Source: a bacterium (lineage in GTDB: Bacteria > Verrucomicrobiota > Verrucomicrobiia > Limisphaerales > UBA11358). From it: DNA of 47,402 nucleotides. The first letter of the stretch is position 1. Every line of letters begins with the position of its first letter. Positions 1-8,078 of this stretch are shown piece after piece. Where the stretch lies: contig JAJXYT010000010.1 of NCBI GenBank assembly GCA_021780375.1, forward strand, positions 1 to 47,402, in the 5' to 3' direction. The notes under the pieces were generated by a model that did no database searches, was not told where the DNA came from, and saw nothing but the letters and a program-made list of their open reading frames with translations. A program made the translations under genes and the position numbers.

Positions 1-183
1 TTCCAGGATCCGATGACCTCGCTCAACCCGGTGCTCACGATCGGCACCCAGCTGATCGAGACGCTGCAGGAGCATCTCGAAATGGACGATGCAGCCGCCA
101 CCAAACGCAGCGTCGAATTGCTCGTCGAAGCGTTCGACAAAATGCTGGCGCACGATAAAAAGTGCCAATCATCGGGGACTTAA
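1..183 (+). pseudogene. OppD/DppD-type ABC transporter ATPase fragment, chimeric end
   Basis: Frame 1 is open from the first base to a TAA at 181-183. It begins FQDPMTSLNPVLTIGTQLIE, the Q-loop region conserved in oligopeptide/dipeptide importer ATPases (OppD/DppD), which power peptide uptake at the inner membrane. The Walker A half lies off the left edge. The family resemblance holds to about residue 42 (KRSVELL) and then stops. The remaining codons are antisense to the accB fragment on the other strand. The ABC signature and Walker B that should follow are absent. This is a joined fragment and not a complete gene: either an assembly chimera at a contig edge or a real rearrangement. Confidence 0.6.
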
Positions 184-421
184 TCTCAACTTCACCGCTT
201 GCCACCGCTGGCGCATTTCCAGGCGGAACCGCAGGCGGAGCCGAAGTGACCGGCTGAATCGGAGGCAGTGTCGCCGGATCCTCGTAGGGAGCCGGTGAAG
301 GTGTGGAACTATTAAATCCACGCTTCAACCTGATCTTGGAATCCTGCCGTTCCAGTTCAAACTCCGTGATGGAGTTTTTCTTCATCAGGTCAATTATCGC
401 CTTAATATCTTTAAGATCCAC
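143..421 (-). pseudogene. accB: Biotin carboxyl carrier protein of acetyl-CoA carboxylase, C-terminus missing
   Basis: BCCP carries the biotin that AccC carboxylates in the first step of fatty acid synthesis. The frame starts at a GTG (419-421) with MDLKDIKAIIDLMKKNSITE, the typical AccB N-terminal helix, followed by a Pro/Ala-rich linker (about residues 38-75) and the start of the biotinyl domain, EIKSPMIGTFYRAPA (about residues 79-93). Homology ends there: the EAMKM biotinylation motif and the last ~60 residues are replaced by sequence antisense to the OppD fragment. The frame stays open to about base 35 but that tail is unrelated. AroQ lies directly upstream in the same direction, the common aroQ-accB-accC order, so accC would be expected next and is not there. 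Confidence 0.8.
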
Positions 422-592
422 GGTTCGATTTCGTTAAAGTTGTTAAAAATGCGATTTTTAGCTATAAGCAAAAAAGCAGCAGCCGTGTTACGACTCTGCC
501 TTGTGTTCGTTACCAATTTGAAACATTCTATTACTCGGTTGCACCAAGGTCAAGAGGCAAAATTAAAAATGATTTTGCCGTAAACAGGCAAT

Positions 593-1039
593 TTAGTCGG
601 CTTTTTTAGAAACGTTAACGTCAACGGATGCTTCCAGCGCCAATAAATAAGATTTTGGACCGAATCCGCTGATTTGCCCGCAACAAACTGGCGCTATAAT
701 GGATTTTCGCCTGAATTTTTCGCGAGCGTGAATGTTTGAAAGATGGATTTCGATGGTAGGAATTCCCACCGCCACAATGGCATCCCGTAACGCAATACTG
801 GTGTGCGTATAGGCAGCGGCGTTAAGCACGATCACGTCAAATTTGCCTTTGGCACCCTGAGTCCAATTAACCAATTCACCTTCCAGGTTGGACTGCTGGA
901 AATCTACCGTCACTTTCAGATCGGAGGCACGCTTGCGGACTTTGGCTTCAATGTCAGCCAACGTCTCACGTCCGTACACCTCCGGCTCGCGTTGTCCCAG
1001 CAAATTCAAGTTCGGCCCGTTCAAAAACAGAACTTTCAT
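593..1039 (-). CDS. aroQ: 3-dehydroquinate dehydratase, type II
   Basis: Cytosolic enzyme of the shikimate pathway converting 3-dehydroquinate to 3-dehydroshikimate. The 148-residue length is normal for type II enzymes. MKVLFLNGPNLNLLGQREPE is the family signature, with catalytic Tyr22 in the flexible active-site lid. The second block carries His99 in EIHLSNIHARE, and NAAAYTHTS (about residues 73-81) is the substrate-binding loop. The start is the ATG at 1037-1039. The gene sits 171 bp upstream of accB in the same orientation, a pairing seen in many bacteria, and the two may share a transcript. No fault is visible in the gene. Confidence 0.95.
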   Translation of the reverse strand: MKVLFLNGPNLNLLGQREPEVYGRETLADIEAKVRKRASDLKVTVDFQQSNLEGELVNWTQGAKGKFDVIVLNAAAYTHTSIALRDAIVAVGIPTIEIHLSNIHAREKFRRKSIIAPVCCGQISGFGPKSYLLALEASVDVNVSKKAD

Positions 1040-1140
1040 GGTTTGAAGGGAGATTAGCTTGAGCGGTTTTCAGTGTCGAACTGATTTCCGGATGAATTTA
1101 AAGGACATGGGAGGAAAAGAAAACGCATCACTCCGGCAGT

Positions 1141-1225
1141 TGGTGCCCGCGACAGGACTTGAACCTGTACGATGTTACTCACTAGAACCTGAATCTAGCG
1201 CGTCTGCCAATTCCGCCACGCGGGC
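1141..1225 (-). tRNA. tRNA-Leu (anticodon CAG), CCA encoded
   Basis: On the minus strand the acceptor GCCCGCG (1219-1225) pairs with CGCGGGC (1145-1151), followed by discriminator A (1144) and a genomically encoded CCA (1141-1143). The anticodon stem CTAGA/TCTAG encloses the loop TTCAGGT, giving anticodon CAG, which reads CUG. The T arm carries GGTTCAAGTCC. The extended variable arm between anticodon and T stems makes it a class II tRNA, as expected for leucine. No intron or mismatch was noticed. Length is 85 nt including CCA. Confidence 0.97.
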
Positions 1226-1388
1226 ATGTCTCCGATTGCCCTTTTAATACGCGTCAAAACCGGTACGGGCAAGCCAAATTGTCACAACGTATTGTGTCGA
1301 GTCCGCTGGTCTTTTTCACGATTGAAAATTATATTCTGTAAAGATGCGCATCGGGGAAGGTAATTTCTTGTTTAACAGCGGGTTTTGC

Positions 1389-2021
1389 ATGAAGGGCTCT
1401 GTCGAAAATAAAATCCTGGCCGGATTCGTTGCGTCGGTGGCGGCGTTGATTGTGATTGGCTGGCTGGCTTACCGGTGCAAGGATGGTTCCTGGCGCTGGT
1501 TCGCGTGGAACGCGCGCGCCGCCGTGCCGCAAAGGTTGATTTACGCCGCCGGCCGCGACATCACGGAGCGAAAACGGACCCAGGCACATATCACCCAACT
1601 CAATGCCGATCTGCAGAACCGTGCCACGCAGCTGGAGGCAGCCAACAAGGAACTGGAAGCGTTTTCCTATTCCGTCTCGCACGACCTGCGCGCGCCCTTG
1701 CGCCACATTGATGGCTTCGTGAAATTACTCGACAAGCAGGCCGGCGAGAAGCTGGACGAGCGCGGACGGCGGTACCTGGACATCATCGCCGATTCCGCCC
1801 GGCAAATGGGAATGCTGATCGACGATTTGCTGGTGTTTTCACGCATGAGCCGCGCCGAATTGCGACACGCCCGGGTGTCGCTGGACGCGTTGGTGCATGA
1901 AGCCATTCACGGTTTGCAGGGCGAGATGAACGACCGGCCGATTCACTGGATTATCTCTGCCGCCGGGGCCAGTTTGCCGGTCACGCCAACGGTCTGCCGG
2001 TGGTGGTGTTGCTGGATTTGA
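1389..2021 (+). pseudogene. Sensor histidine kinase with internal deletions (no ATPase domain)
   Basis: Starting at the ATG at 1389 (an upstream in-frame ATG is at 1344), the product has an N-terminal membrane helix ending GWLAYR. It then jumps at about base 1475 into the end of a PAS domain (CKDGSWRWFAWNARAAVPQR and LIYAAGRDITERKR), followed by a coiled coil and a HisKA domain with the phospho-acceptor H-box SHDLRAPLRHIDGF. The sensor region and second membrane helix expected after WLAYR are missing. The frame breaks at about base 1965, shortly after the HisKA helices, so the HATPase_c domain that binds ATP is absent. The last ~19 codons are out-of-frame response-regulator sequence. It cannot autophosphorylate as it stands. 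Each join is clean, which fits deletions or assembly collapse better than random point decay. Confidence 0.75.
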
Positions 2022-2275
2022 AAATGCCCAAGGTGGATGGCCTCGAAGTGCTGCGTCAGATGCGTGGCGATCCGGCACTCAAACATGTGCCGGTGGTGAT
2101 GATTACCTCGTCGCGAGAGGAACAGGACCTGGTGAACCGCTATCAACCCGGCGTCAATGCCTGCGTCGTCAAGCCGGTGGATTTCCAGAAATTCGTTGAA
2201 TCAATAAAGGAAATCGGCTTTTCCCGGGCCATTATTAATGAACCGCCGCCGGGTTCGATCAAACGCGCGAACTGA
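1966..2275 (+). pseudogene. Response regulator receiver domain lacking its N-terminus
   Basis: The frame from about 1966 reads GQFAGHANGLPVVVLLDLKM and continues through PKVDGLEVLRQMRGDPALKH. The phospho-acceptor Asp sits in LLDLKMP, the switch Ser/Thr in MITSS, and the conserved Lys in CVVKPVD. The first beta strand with the acidic pair is missing. The first ATG in this frame is at 2000. It resembles stand-alone CheY-like regulators encoded beside PAS kinases. The join to the upstream kinase fragment is out of frame. Its stop TGA (2273-2275) overlaps the next ATG (2275-2277) by one base, so the original three genes were probably translationally coupled. Confidence 0.7.
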
Positions 2276-2776
2276 TGGCTACCGATTTCGTCCAGCGCCC
2301 GGTGCGCATCCTGCACCTGGAAGACAACGAGAACGACCACATTCTCGTTCGTGAAATGTTGCAGGCTGACGGGTTGCCTCGCGAAGTCGTGCCCGTCAAA
2401 TCGCGGGACGATTTCGACTCCGCCCTGCGGCGGGATAAATACGACCTGATTATTTCCGACTACACCCTGCCGTCGTTTGATGGTCTCCGCGCACTGTCAC
2501 CGGCGCGTGCAGTGTGCCCGGAAACTCCGTTTATTTTCTTTTCCGGCACCATTGGCGAGGAAGCCGCCGTGGAAAGCCTCAGAAATGGCGCGGTGGATTA
2601 CGTGCTCAAACAGCGGCCAAGCCGGCTGGCGCCGGCCGGCCGCCGCGCTTGGCGCAGCCGGCAGGGCGGGCCTTGCGCAAGCAGGCGGAAACGGCATTGC
2701 AACCGATGCCTTCTTCGCCAAGCCGTTTACCAACGAAAACCTCCTCAATATTGTCCACCAGGTGCTGGCGGACTGA
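2275..2776 (+). pseudogene. Receiver-led hybrid sensor protein, collapsed and frameshifted
   Basis: It begins with a full receiver domain: acidic pair in ILHLEDNEND, phospho-acceptor Asp in LIISDYTLPSFDG, SGT switch in FIFFSGTIGEE and Lys in DYVLKQR. After QRPSRLAPA the frame shifts by one base near 2640, within a run of CCGGCC repeats. The continuation (GRALRKQAETALQ) is in another frame. A second join near 2700 lands in the last turn of a different receiver domain (TDAFFAKPFTNENLLNIVHQ), which ends at the TGA at 2774-2776. The PAS, HisKA and HATPase modules that normally separate these two receivers are gone. The gene ends 18 bp from the convergent oxidoreductase. Confidence 0.7.
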
Positions 2777-2794
2777 ACATGACCCGCCCGGGCC

Positions 2795-3931
2795 CTACAA
2801 CTTCACCCACCGGCCCTTTTGATTGGATTCCTCGACGGCCGCGAGCACCCGCTGATTTTTCAGGCCATCCTCAAACGTCGGCTGTACCGGTTTGCCTTCG
2901 GCGCAGGCATTGATGAAATCGGCGACCGTGTGCACGAACGTGTGTTCGTAACCGATGATATGACCCGGCGGCCACCAGTTGCCCGCATACGGCTGCGCCC
3001 CGCGCTCGGTCACAAGGATGTCCCGGAAACCCTGCCGGTCCTTCGGATCATCGCCGTTGAAAAATTTCAGCCGGTTCATGTCTTCGAAATCAAAATACAG
3101 CGAGCCCTTGCTGCCATTGATTTCAATTTCAATGTGGTTCTTGCGCCCGGCCGCGAAGCGGGTGGCTTCCAGATTTGCCAGCACGCCATTTTCCATCCGG
3201 CCGATAAACAGGGCGGCGTCGTCCACGGTCACCCTGCCCAATTTTCGCGCCCCTTTGGCGAGCGCGTCGGCGAGCGGCCGTTCCGCCACAAAGGTATTGA
3301 GCAGACCACAAACCTCCTTGAACTCGCCGACCAGGTAACGCCCCAAATCAATGAGGTGCGCGTTGATGTCGCCGTTGGCGCCGCTGCCACTGGTTTCCTT
3401 TTGCAGACGCCAGTTGATGGGAAACTCCGGGTCCACCAGCCAGTCCTGGGCATAGCGCGCATGAAAATGGAAAATGTTCCCCAGCGCGCCCTCCCCGATC
3501 ATCTTCCGGGCCAACGCGATCGCCGGAATGCGCCGGTAATTGTGGCAAACCATGTGGACGACTTTGGCTTTTTGCGCGGCGGCCAGCATGGCCTCGGCCT
3601 GCTTCACATTCAGCGCCAGCGGCTTTTCGCACAGTACGTGTTTTCCATTCCGCGCGGCCGCGATGGCAATCTCCGCGTGCAAATCGTTCGGCGCGCCGAT
3701 GTCCACGATGTCAATCAACGGCGACTCGACAACTTCCCGCCAATCCGTCGCGGCGTTTTGCCAGCCGAGTTGCGCCCGGGCCGCCTGGACGCTGGCGGCG
3801 TGGCGTCCGCAGAGGGTGTGCAGTTCCACATTGGCCTTGAGATTGAAGAAACGGGGCGCTTGCCGCCAGGCGTTCGAGTGCGCCTTGCCCATGAAGCGGT
3901 AGCCGATCAGCCCGACGCGAAAAGTTCTCGC
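2795..3931 (-). CDS. Gfo/Idh/MocA family oxidoreductase
   Basis: NAD(P)-dependent dehydrogenase of the family acting on sugars, inositols and related polyols. The start chosen is [20 protein letters not shown] at 3931; the frame is open 21 codons further upstream but without similarity. The Rossmann signature GLIGYRFMG is at the N-terminus. The family motif EKPLALN (about residues 118-124) carries the Lys that usually helps catalysis. The C-terminal Gfo/Idh beta-sheet domain is present ([20 protein letters not shown], and [13 protein letters not shown]), giving about 378 residues. There is no signal peptide, so it is cytosolic. It is divergent from lpxD, with 67 bp for both promoters. The substrate cannot be read from the sequence. 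Confidence 0.88.
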   Translation of the reverse strand, partial: ARTFRVGLIGYRFMGKAHSNAWRQAPRFFNLKANVELHTLCGRHAASVQAARAQLGWQNAATDWREVVESPLIDIVDIGAPNDLHAEIAIAAARNGKHVLCEKPLALNVKQAEAMLAAAQKAKVVHMVCHNYRRIPAIALARKMIGEGALGNIFHFHARYAQDWLVDPEFPINWRLQKETSGSGANGDINAHLIDLGRYLVGEFKEVCGLLNTFVAERPLADALAKGARKLGRVTVDDAALFIGRMENGVLANLEATRFAAGRKNHIEIEINGSKGSLYFDFEDMNRLKFFNGDDPKDRQGFRDILVTERGAQPYAGNWWPPGHIIGYEHTFVHTVADFINACAEGKPVQPTFEDGLKNQRVLAAVEESNQKGRWVKL

Positions 3932-3998
3932 CATAAAAGTTGGGGTTGAACTGGGTACGCGCGTCTTTATAGTGAGCCGCGACAGACAAGTCAATCAA

Positions 3999-5036
3999 AT
4001 GGCTTTTACCACAGCAGAAATTGCAAAACATCTTGATGGTGAATTGGTTGGGGACGCCGCCGCAACCCTGAAAGGCTTCGCCCCGGCTGATTCCGCCAGG
4101 GCGGGCGACCTCACTTTTGCCGAAAATGACGACTTTTTCGTGCGCGCGGAGAAAAGCGCCGCCACCGCCATTATTGCGGATAAACGCTTTACCTCGGCAA
4201 AAAAAATCCTTATTCGCGTGGCCAACGCGCGCATCGCCTTCGCCAAGGCGATGGCGCTTTTTTTTCCGGAACGGACCTTCGCGGCAGGCCTTCATCCCAG
4301 CGCGGTCGTCGCACCCGGTGCGCAAATTGATTCCACCGCGCACATCGGTCCGCACTGTGTTATCGGCGACCGCGTGCGCATCGGCGCGCGGACCGTTTTG
4401 CAGGGCGGCAATTTCATCGGCGACGACTCCCGGCTCGGCGAGGACGTCAATTTGTTCCCGAACGTTGTGGTTTATCCGCGCGCGCAAATCGGCCGGGGCG
4501 TCCGCATTCACGCCAACACGGTGATTGGTTCGGATGGTTTTGGCTACGTGCAGGACGGCGGCCTCCACCGCAAAGTGCCGCAGATTGGCAACGTCGTCAT
4601 CGGCGACGACGTGGAAATCGGCGCGGGTGTGACGATCGACCGCGGCGCCCTCGGCTCCACCATCATTGGCAAAGGCACGAAGATTGATAACCTGGTGCAA
4701 ATCGCGCACAACGTGGAAATCGGCGAGGGCTGCCTGTTGGTGGCGCAAGCCGGCATCGCCGGCAGCTCGAAGCTGGGAAATTACGTCGTACTCGCGGGTC
4801 AGGTCGGCATTGCCGGACACTTGAAAATCGGAAATCAAGCCATCGTCGCCGCGCGGGCCGGGGTGATGAATGACATTCCCGACGGCGAAAAGTGGCTCGG
4901 CACGCCGGCCCAACCGGACCAGGAGATGAAACGACAATTCATCGCCATCCGGCATCTTCCGGATTTGCTCAAGCGGGTTGCCGAATTGGAAAGGAAACTC
5001 GGAGCGAGACGGAAGCGCCGCGGCGCGCCAAAGTGA
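3999..5036 (+). CDS. lpxD: UDP-3-O-acylglucosamine N-acyltransferase
   Basis: Transfers a 3-hydroxyacyl chain from ACP to UDP-3-O-acyl-glucosamine in lipid A synthesis in the cytosol, so the organism makes LPS. The N-terminal uridine-binding domain (residues 1-100; [28 protein letters not shown]) is followed by a left-handed parallel beta-helix of hexapeptide repeats (about 100-300). The catalytic His is His237 in [16 protein letters not shown]-terminal helix ends the 345-residue protein, a normal length. ATG 3999 was chosen over an in-frame ATG nine codons upstream because it matches the family N-terminus. No other lpx genes are nearby, so it lies outside the usual bamA-lpxD-fabZ-lpxA cluster. 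Confidence 0.95.
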   Translation: MAFTTAEIAKHLDGELVGDAAATLKGFAPADSARAGDLTFAENDDFFVRAEKSAATAIIADKRFTSAKKILIRVANARIAFAKAMALFFPERTFAAGLHPSAVVAPGAQIDSTAHIGPHCVIGDRVRIGARTVLQGGNFIGDDSRLGEDVNLFPNVVVYPRAQIGRGVRIHANTVIGSDGFGYVQDGGLHRKVPQIGNVVIGDDVEIGAGVTIDRGALGSTIIGKGTKIDNLVQIAHNVEIGEGCLLVAQAGIAGSSKLGNYVVLAGQVGIAGHLKIGNQAIVAARAGVMNDIPDGEKWLGTPAQPDQEMKRQFIAIRHLPDLLKRVAELERKLGARRKRRGAPK

Positions 5037-5311
5037 AGTTTTCTTCGGCGGAATTCTACCATTCGGGAACGGATGGATTCATCCAGACAAACCGGTCGTT
5101 GAATGATGCAAACCCGATTGGAGGTAAAGTATGAACAAAACTGGAATTGACCCGGATAACCCTTTACCATCAACGCGAACCGGAATCCAGCCAAACGCCA
5201 ATCCGTGCGCTTCCGATTCCTGCTGGGCCAGTACTGGCAACCCGACCGGTCTCGCTCTTAAAGCAGATGAGCGGTTGAAAAACTATTTTGGCTTCAACGG
5301 CAGGAACAAAA
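5037..5311. other. Intergenic gap between convergent lpxD and ABC-F gene
   Basis: No confident gene. A plus-strand frame starts at ATG 5131 behind a good ribosome-binding sequence (TTGGAGGTAAAGT) and stays open for 96 codons, but its last third overlaps the ABC-F gene antisense and its composition (Asn/Pro/Thr-rich, no hydrophobic pattern) is unconvincing. It may be a short genuine peptide or a remnant. No clear terminator hairpin is seen. Confidence 0.4.
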
Positions 5312-7282
5312 TCACTTTATGGAGGTTTCCGCCTCGAACTGTGCCAACTCTGTGCCTGCCTGCTCCCATTCCCTGTTCGCCGTGGCCAACCGGTTATGAA
5401 CTTCCATCAGTTCGCGGTTGACCTGCATCGCCCGGCTGCCGGCGGCGTAGGTCTCCGGCTTTTCCAGGTCCGCTGTCAATGCCTTCTCGCGCGTTTCCAG
5501 TTCCGCGATTTCCTTTTCGAGCGCGGCGAGGCGTTCCTGAATTTTCCGGCGTTGGCGCGAACGCGCCTGCCGTTGCTCGGCTTCGATGCGGCGCTGCTCC
5601 TTGCGATCAACCGCTGGCGCTGCGGCAGACGGTGTAGTTATGCGACGCCCTGACTCATTGTGGAGACTCGTGGAACCCGTCCCCCCGGAACTGGAGGTCA
5701 GCGCCGCGCGGGCGGATTGGGACGTCTTGTCGAGGTAATACTGGTAGCCGCCGGTGAAATGCCGGAGCCGGCCGCTCTCGACGCGCACCACGTGGTTCGC
5801 CAGCACGCGGATGAAATGCACGTCGTGGCTGATAAAAATCAACGTGCCTTCGTAGGGTTGCAACGCCTCGATGAGCGCGTCCACGCTCGCCAGGTCGAGA
5901 TGCGTCGTCGGCTCATCCATCAACAGCAGGTTCGGCGGATCCAGCAAAAGCTTCACAAGCGCGAGCCGGCTTTTCTCGCCGCCGCTCAACACGCTCACCG
6001 GCTTGAACACGTCGTCGCCCCGGAACAAAAAACTGCCGAGCACGGTGCGGACAAATTGTTCCGTGACGCGCTGCGGCGTTTCCATCGCCTCCTGTAGGAC
6101 GGTGTGTTTCGGATTGAGCATCTGCGCGCGATGCTGGGCGAAGTAGCCGGATTTCGCATTGTGCCCCAGCCGGTGTTCACCCGAAAGCGGTTGCAGCACC
6201 CCGGCCAGCAGTTTTAGCAACGTGGATTTGCCCGCGCCATTCGGCCCGACCAGCACGATGCGCTGGCCGCGCTCGGCCTCGAAATGCAGGTTTTCGTAAA
6301 TGAGCCTTGCGTCCGCAATTGGAACGCCGAGCACCGCCTCGGCGTGGGTCGCATCACCAGCTTCGTGCCGAGCCGGTGCCCGGCGCTCCGCCGCGTAACC
6401 AAACATCACGTGCTTCAGCGTGATGACGCGATGGCCGCTGCGCTGCGGTTGTGGGAAACGGAATTCCACCGTCGGGCCCGGTCCGTCGGGTGTCTCCACC
6501 ATGTCCTCCTTGAGCCGCTCGATTTGTTTCAGCTTGCTCTGCGCCTGGGCTGCCTTGGTGTTTTTGGCGCGGAATCGGTCCACGAACAGTTGCATCCGGT
6601 CAATCTCGCGCTGCTGCGCCTTGGCCGTGGCGACCATCGTTACTTCCGCGGCCGCGCGTTGTTCGAGGTATTGATCGTAGTTGCCGGTGTAACGCAGCAC
6701 GCGTGACGCGCGCAACTCGGCGACGTGCGTGCAAAGGCGGTTGAGAAATTCGCGGTCATGCGAAATGAGCAGGATGGCGCCGGGATAATGCCGCAGATAA
6801 TCCTGGAACCACAGGAGTGTTTCGAGGTCGAGATGGTTGGTTGGCTCATCGAGCATCAGCACGTCCGGCTCCTGCACCAGCAGCCGCGCCAGGTGCGCCC
6901 GCATCACCCAGCCGCCGGACAGCTCGCGCGCGGGACGCAGGAAGTCCGACTGTTTGAAACCGAGATTGGCGAGAATCTGTTTCGCTTTGGCAACGAACTG
7001 GCCGTCATGCTCGTGGTCATGCGGCACGGCAATGTCGAGGACGGCCTCGTTGCCGGCCGGCTCGCTCTCCTGCGGCAGATAACCGAACCGCGTGCCACGA
7101 ATGAACGTGACCTCGCCCGCATCCGGTTCCTCCTTGCCCAGAATAATTTTCAGCAAGGTGGATTTGCCCGCGCCGTTCGGCCCGACGATGGCCACGCGTT
7201 CACCGGATTGGAGCGTGAGCGAAACGTCGTCAAACAACTCGCGCCCGCCAAATGATTTGGAAAGTCCGGCAACAGTCAACAT
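5312..7282 (-). CDS. ABC-F family ATP-binding cassette protein
   Basis: Soluble ATPase with two nucleotide-binding domains and no membrane segments, the layout of ABC-F translation factors (EttA/Uup/YheS group) that act at the ribosomal E site. Two Walker A motifs GPNGAGKST are present (about residues 34 and 350). The signature motifs are LSGGWVMRAHLARLL and LSGGEKSRLALVKLL, and the Walker B/D-loops DEPTNHLD and DEPTTHLD. The linker between the domains is long and charged (about residues 220-290). The C-terminus (about 575-656) is a strongly charged coiled coil as in Uup/YheS. Before the second domain there is an unusual ~28-residue insert (AERRAPARHEAGDATHAEAV) that coincides with a DNA hairpin (6325-6344). 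The start is the ATG at 7280-7282. Which ABC-F subfamily it belongs to is not certain. Confidence 0.92.
   Translation of the reverse strand: MLTVAGLSKSFGGRELFDDVSLTLQSGERVAIVGPNGAGKSTLLKIILGKEEPDAGEVTFIRGTRFGYLPQESEPAGNEAVLDIAVPHDHEHDGQFVAKAKQILANLGFKQSDFLRPARELSGGWVMRAHLARLLVQEPDVLMLDEPTNHLDLETLLWFQDYLRHYPGAILLISHDREFLNRLCTHVAELRASRVLRYTGNYDQYLEQRAAAEVTMVATAKAQQREIDRMQLFVDRFRAKNTKAAQAQSKLKQIERLKEDMVETPDGPGPTVEFRFPQPQRSGHRVITLKHVMFGYAAERRAPARHEAGDATHAEAVLGVPIADARLIYENLHFEAERGQRIVLVGPNGAGKSTLLKLLAGVLQPLSGEHRLGHNAKSGYFAQHRAQMLNPKHTVLQEAMETPQRVTEQFVRTVLGSFLFRGDDVFKPVSVLSGGEKSRLALVKLLLDPPNLLLMDEPTTHLDLASVDALIEALQPYEGTLIFISHDVHFIRVLANHVVRVESGRLRHFTGGYQYYLDKTSQSARAALTSSSGGTGSTSLHNESGRRITTPSAAAPAVDRKEQRRIEAEQRQARSRQRRKIQERLAALEKEIAELETREKALTADLEKPETYAAGSRAMQVNRELMEVHNRLATANREWEQAGTELAQFEAETSIK
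6325..6344. repeat. GC-rich hairpin inside the ABC-F coding sequence
   Basis: CGCCGAG (6325-6331) and CTCGGCG (6338-6344) form a perfect 7-bp stem with a 6-nt loop. It lies in the extra, Ala/Arg-rich segment of the ABC-F protein between the beta strand MFGYAAER and LIYENLHF. It is similar in style to the repeat inside lysS and may be an in-frame insertion of a mobile palindromic element. Confidence 0.45.
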
Positions 7283-7307
7283 GGAGCAAATCAGGAAGAG
7301 TCAGGAT

Positions 7308-7772
7308 TTAAATTTCATCGGCCAGGCGCAGAGCTTCGGCAAAGACCGAGTCCGACAAATACAAGCCGCCTTTGGTTTCAATAATTTTAAGCAGGTCACG
7401 AACCGAGGAAATTTTACCCAGCCGCTTCGCTTGAATCACCACACCGACCAGGCCGATGCATGGAACGTTTAATCGCTTCGCTGTCATGCGCGCCTTGAGA
7501 TCGTCAATCACCAGCAATCTGGCACTCAATTCTTTCGCCAGTAAAATGGCTTCCGCCTCGCCGCGGCCAAGTGTTTCCATGCCGGGCAGCCGCTGACCGG
7601 GATGTCGCACCGGGCGAAGTTCCACAAAATCGGGAAGCTCGCGGTGGAAATCCATTAATTCATCCCAAACCGCTTGAGGCACAAAGACACGGTCGAACAA
7701 TTCCTGAAGCAACCGGCACTGTCCGGCTTTAAGCAAAGTGGTGATTGCAGTGGTGTCGCTGACAACGCTCAT
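7308..7772 (-). CDS. DUF3368 PIN-like toxin of a type II toxin-antitoxin pair
   Basis: About 154 residues. The sequence starts MSVVSDTTAITTLLKAGQ, with the first acidic PIN residue in VSDTT, a second in GRGEAEAILLAKE and a third pair in LLVIDDLKAR. These would form the Mg-binding site of a PIN-type RNase. The family (DUF3368) is regularly encoded next to UPF0175 antitoxins. ATG 7772 was chosen because TTGAGGAC precedes it directly; a TTG start at 7790 would overlap the upstream gene by 4 bp. The gap to the antitoxin stop is 14 bp, so the two are almost certainly cotranscribed. The RNA target cannot be told from the sequence. Confidence 0.85.
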   Translation of the reverse strand: MSVVSDTTAITTLLKAGQCRLLQELFDRVFVPQAVWDELMDFHRELPDFVELRPVRHPGQRLPGMETLGRGEAEAILLAKELSARLLVIDDLKARMTAKRLNVPCIGLVGVVIQAKRLGKISSVRDLLKIIETKGGLYLSDSVFAEALRLADEI

Positions 7773-7786
7773 GTCCTCAAGTTTCC

Positions 7787-8026
7787 TCAAGGTTTGTCGT
7801 TCAGCGCCGCAACATCTGCTCGCAGGTCGTCTGGCCCGTAATTAATGGGAATATGCCGCCGGCCCAGTTCGCCAAGCAATTGGACTGAAGAAATGCCCGC
7901 AACTTCCGCCGCCCTTCCGAGCGAAATCTCCTCTCGCTTGTAAAGGCCAATGGCAATGTCCACCAGCGCGTCCTGTTCCGTCACGCACAGGTTTCCAAGC
8001 CGTTCAGAGGAGATGGTCAACGTCAT
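7787..8026 (-). CDS. UPF0175 family antitoxin
   Basis: About 79 residues: MTLTISSERLGNLCVTEQDA, then ALVDIAIGLYKREEISLGRA, with a helix-turn-helix-like segment (AAEVAGISSVQLLGELGRRH). The C-terminus INYGPDDLRADVAAL is typical of UPF0175. It is the first gene of the pair and should both neutralise the DUF3368 toxin and repress the promoter upstream of 8026. ATG 8026 is preferred over an upstream in-frame codon at 8050 because it begins at the conserved MTLTI strand. The pair sits between lysS and the ABC-F gene, all on the minus strand, 52 bp downstream of lysS. Confidence 0.85.
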   Translation of the reverse strand: MTLTISSERLGNLCVTEQDALVDIAIGLYKREEISLGRAAEVAGISSVQLLGELGRRHIPINYGPDDLRADVAALNDKP

Positions 8027-8078
8027 ACATGACAAAATTAAGCCTTGCAACGGCTGCTGGCAACCTGCCGTTTTGAAA

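Noticed and set aside
2819-3949. Long plus-strand frame across the Gfo/Idh/MocA gene
   Set aside because: It is the antisense shadow of a well-conserved gene; high GC at third positions keeps such frames open.
5131-5421. 96-codon plus-strand frame after lpxD with a good ribosome-binding site
   Set aside because: Its last third is antisense to the ABC-F gene and the protein shows no fold-like pattern. It is mentioned only in the gap entry.
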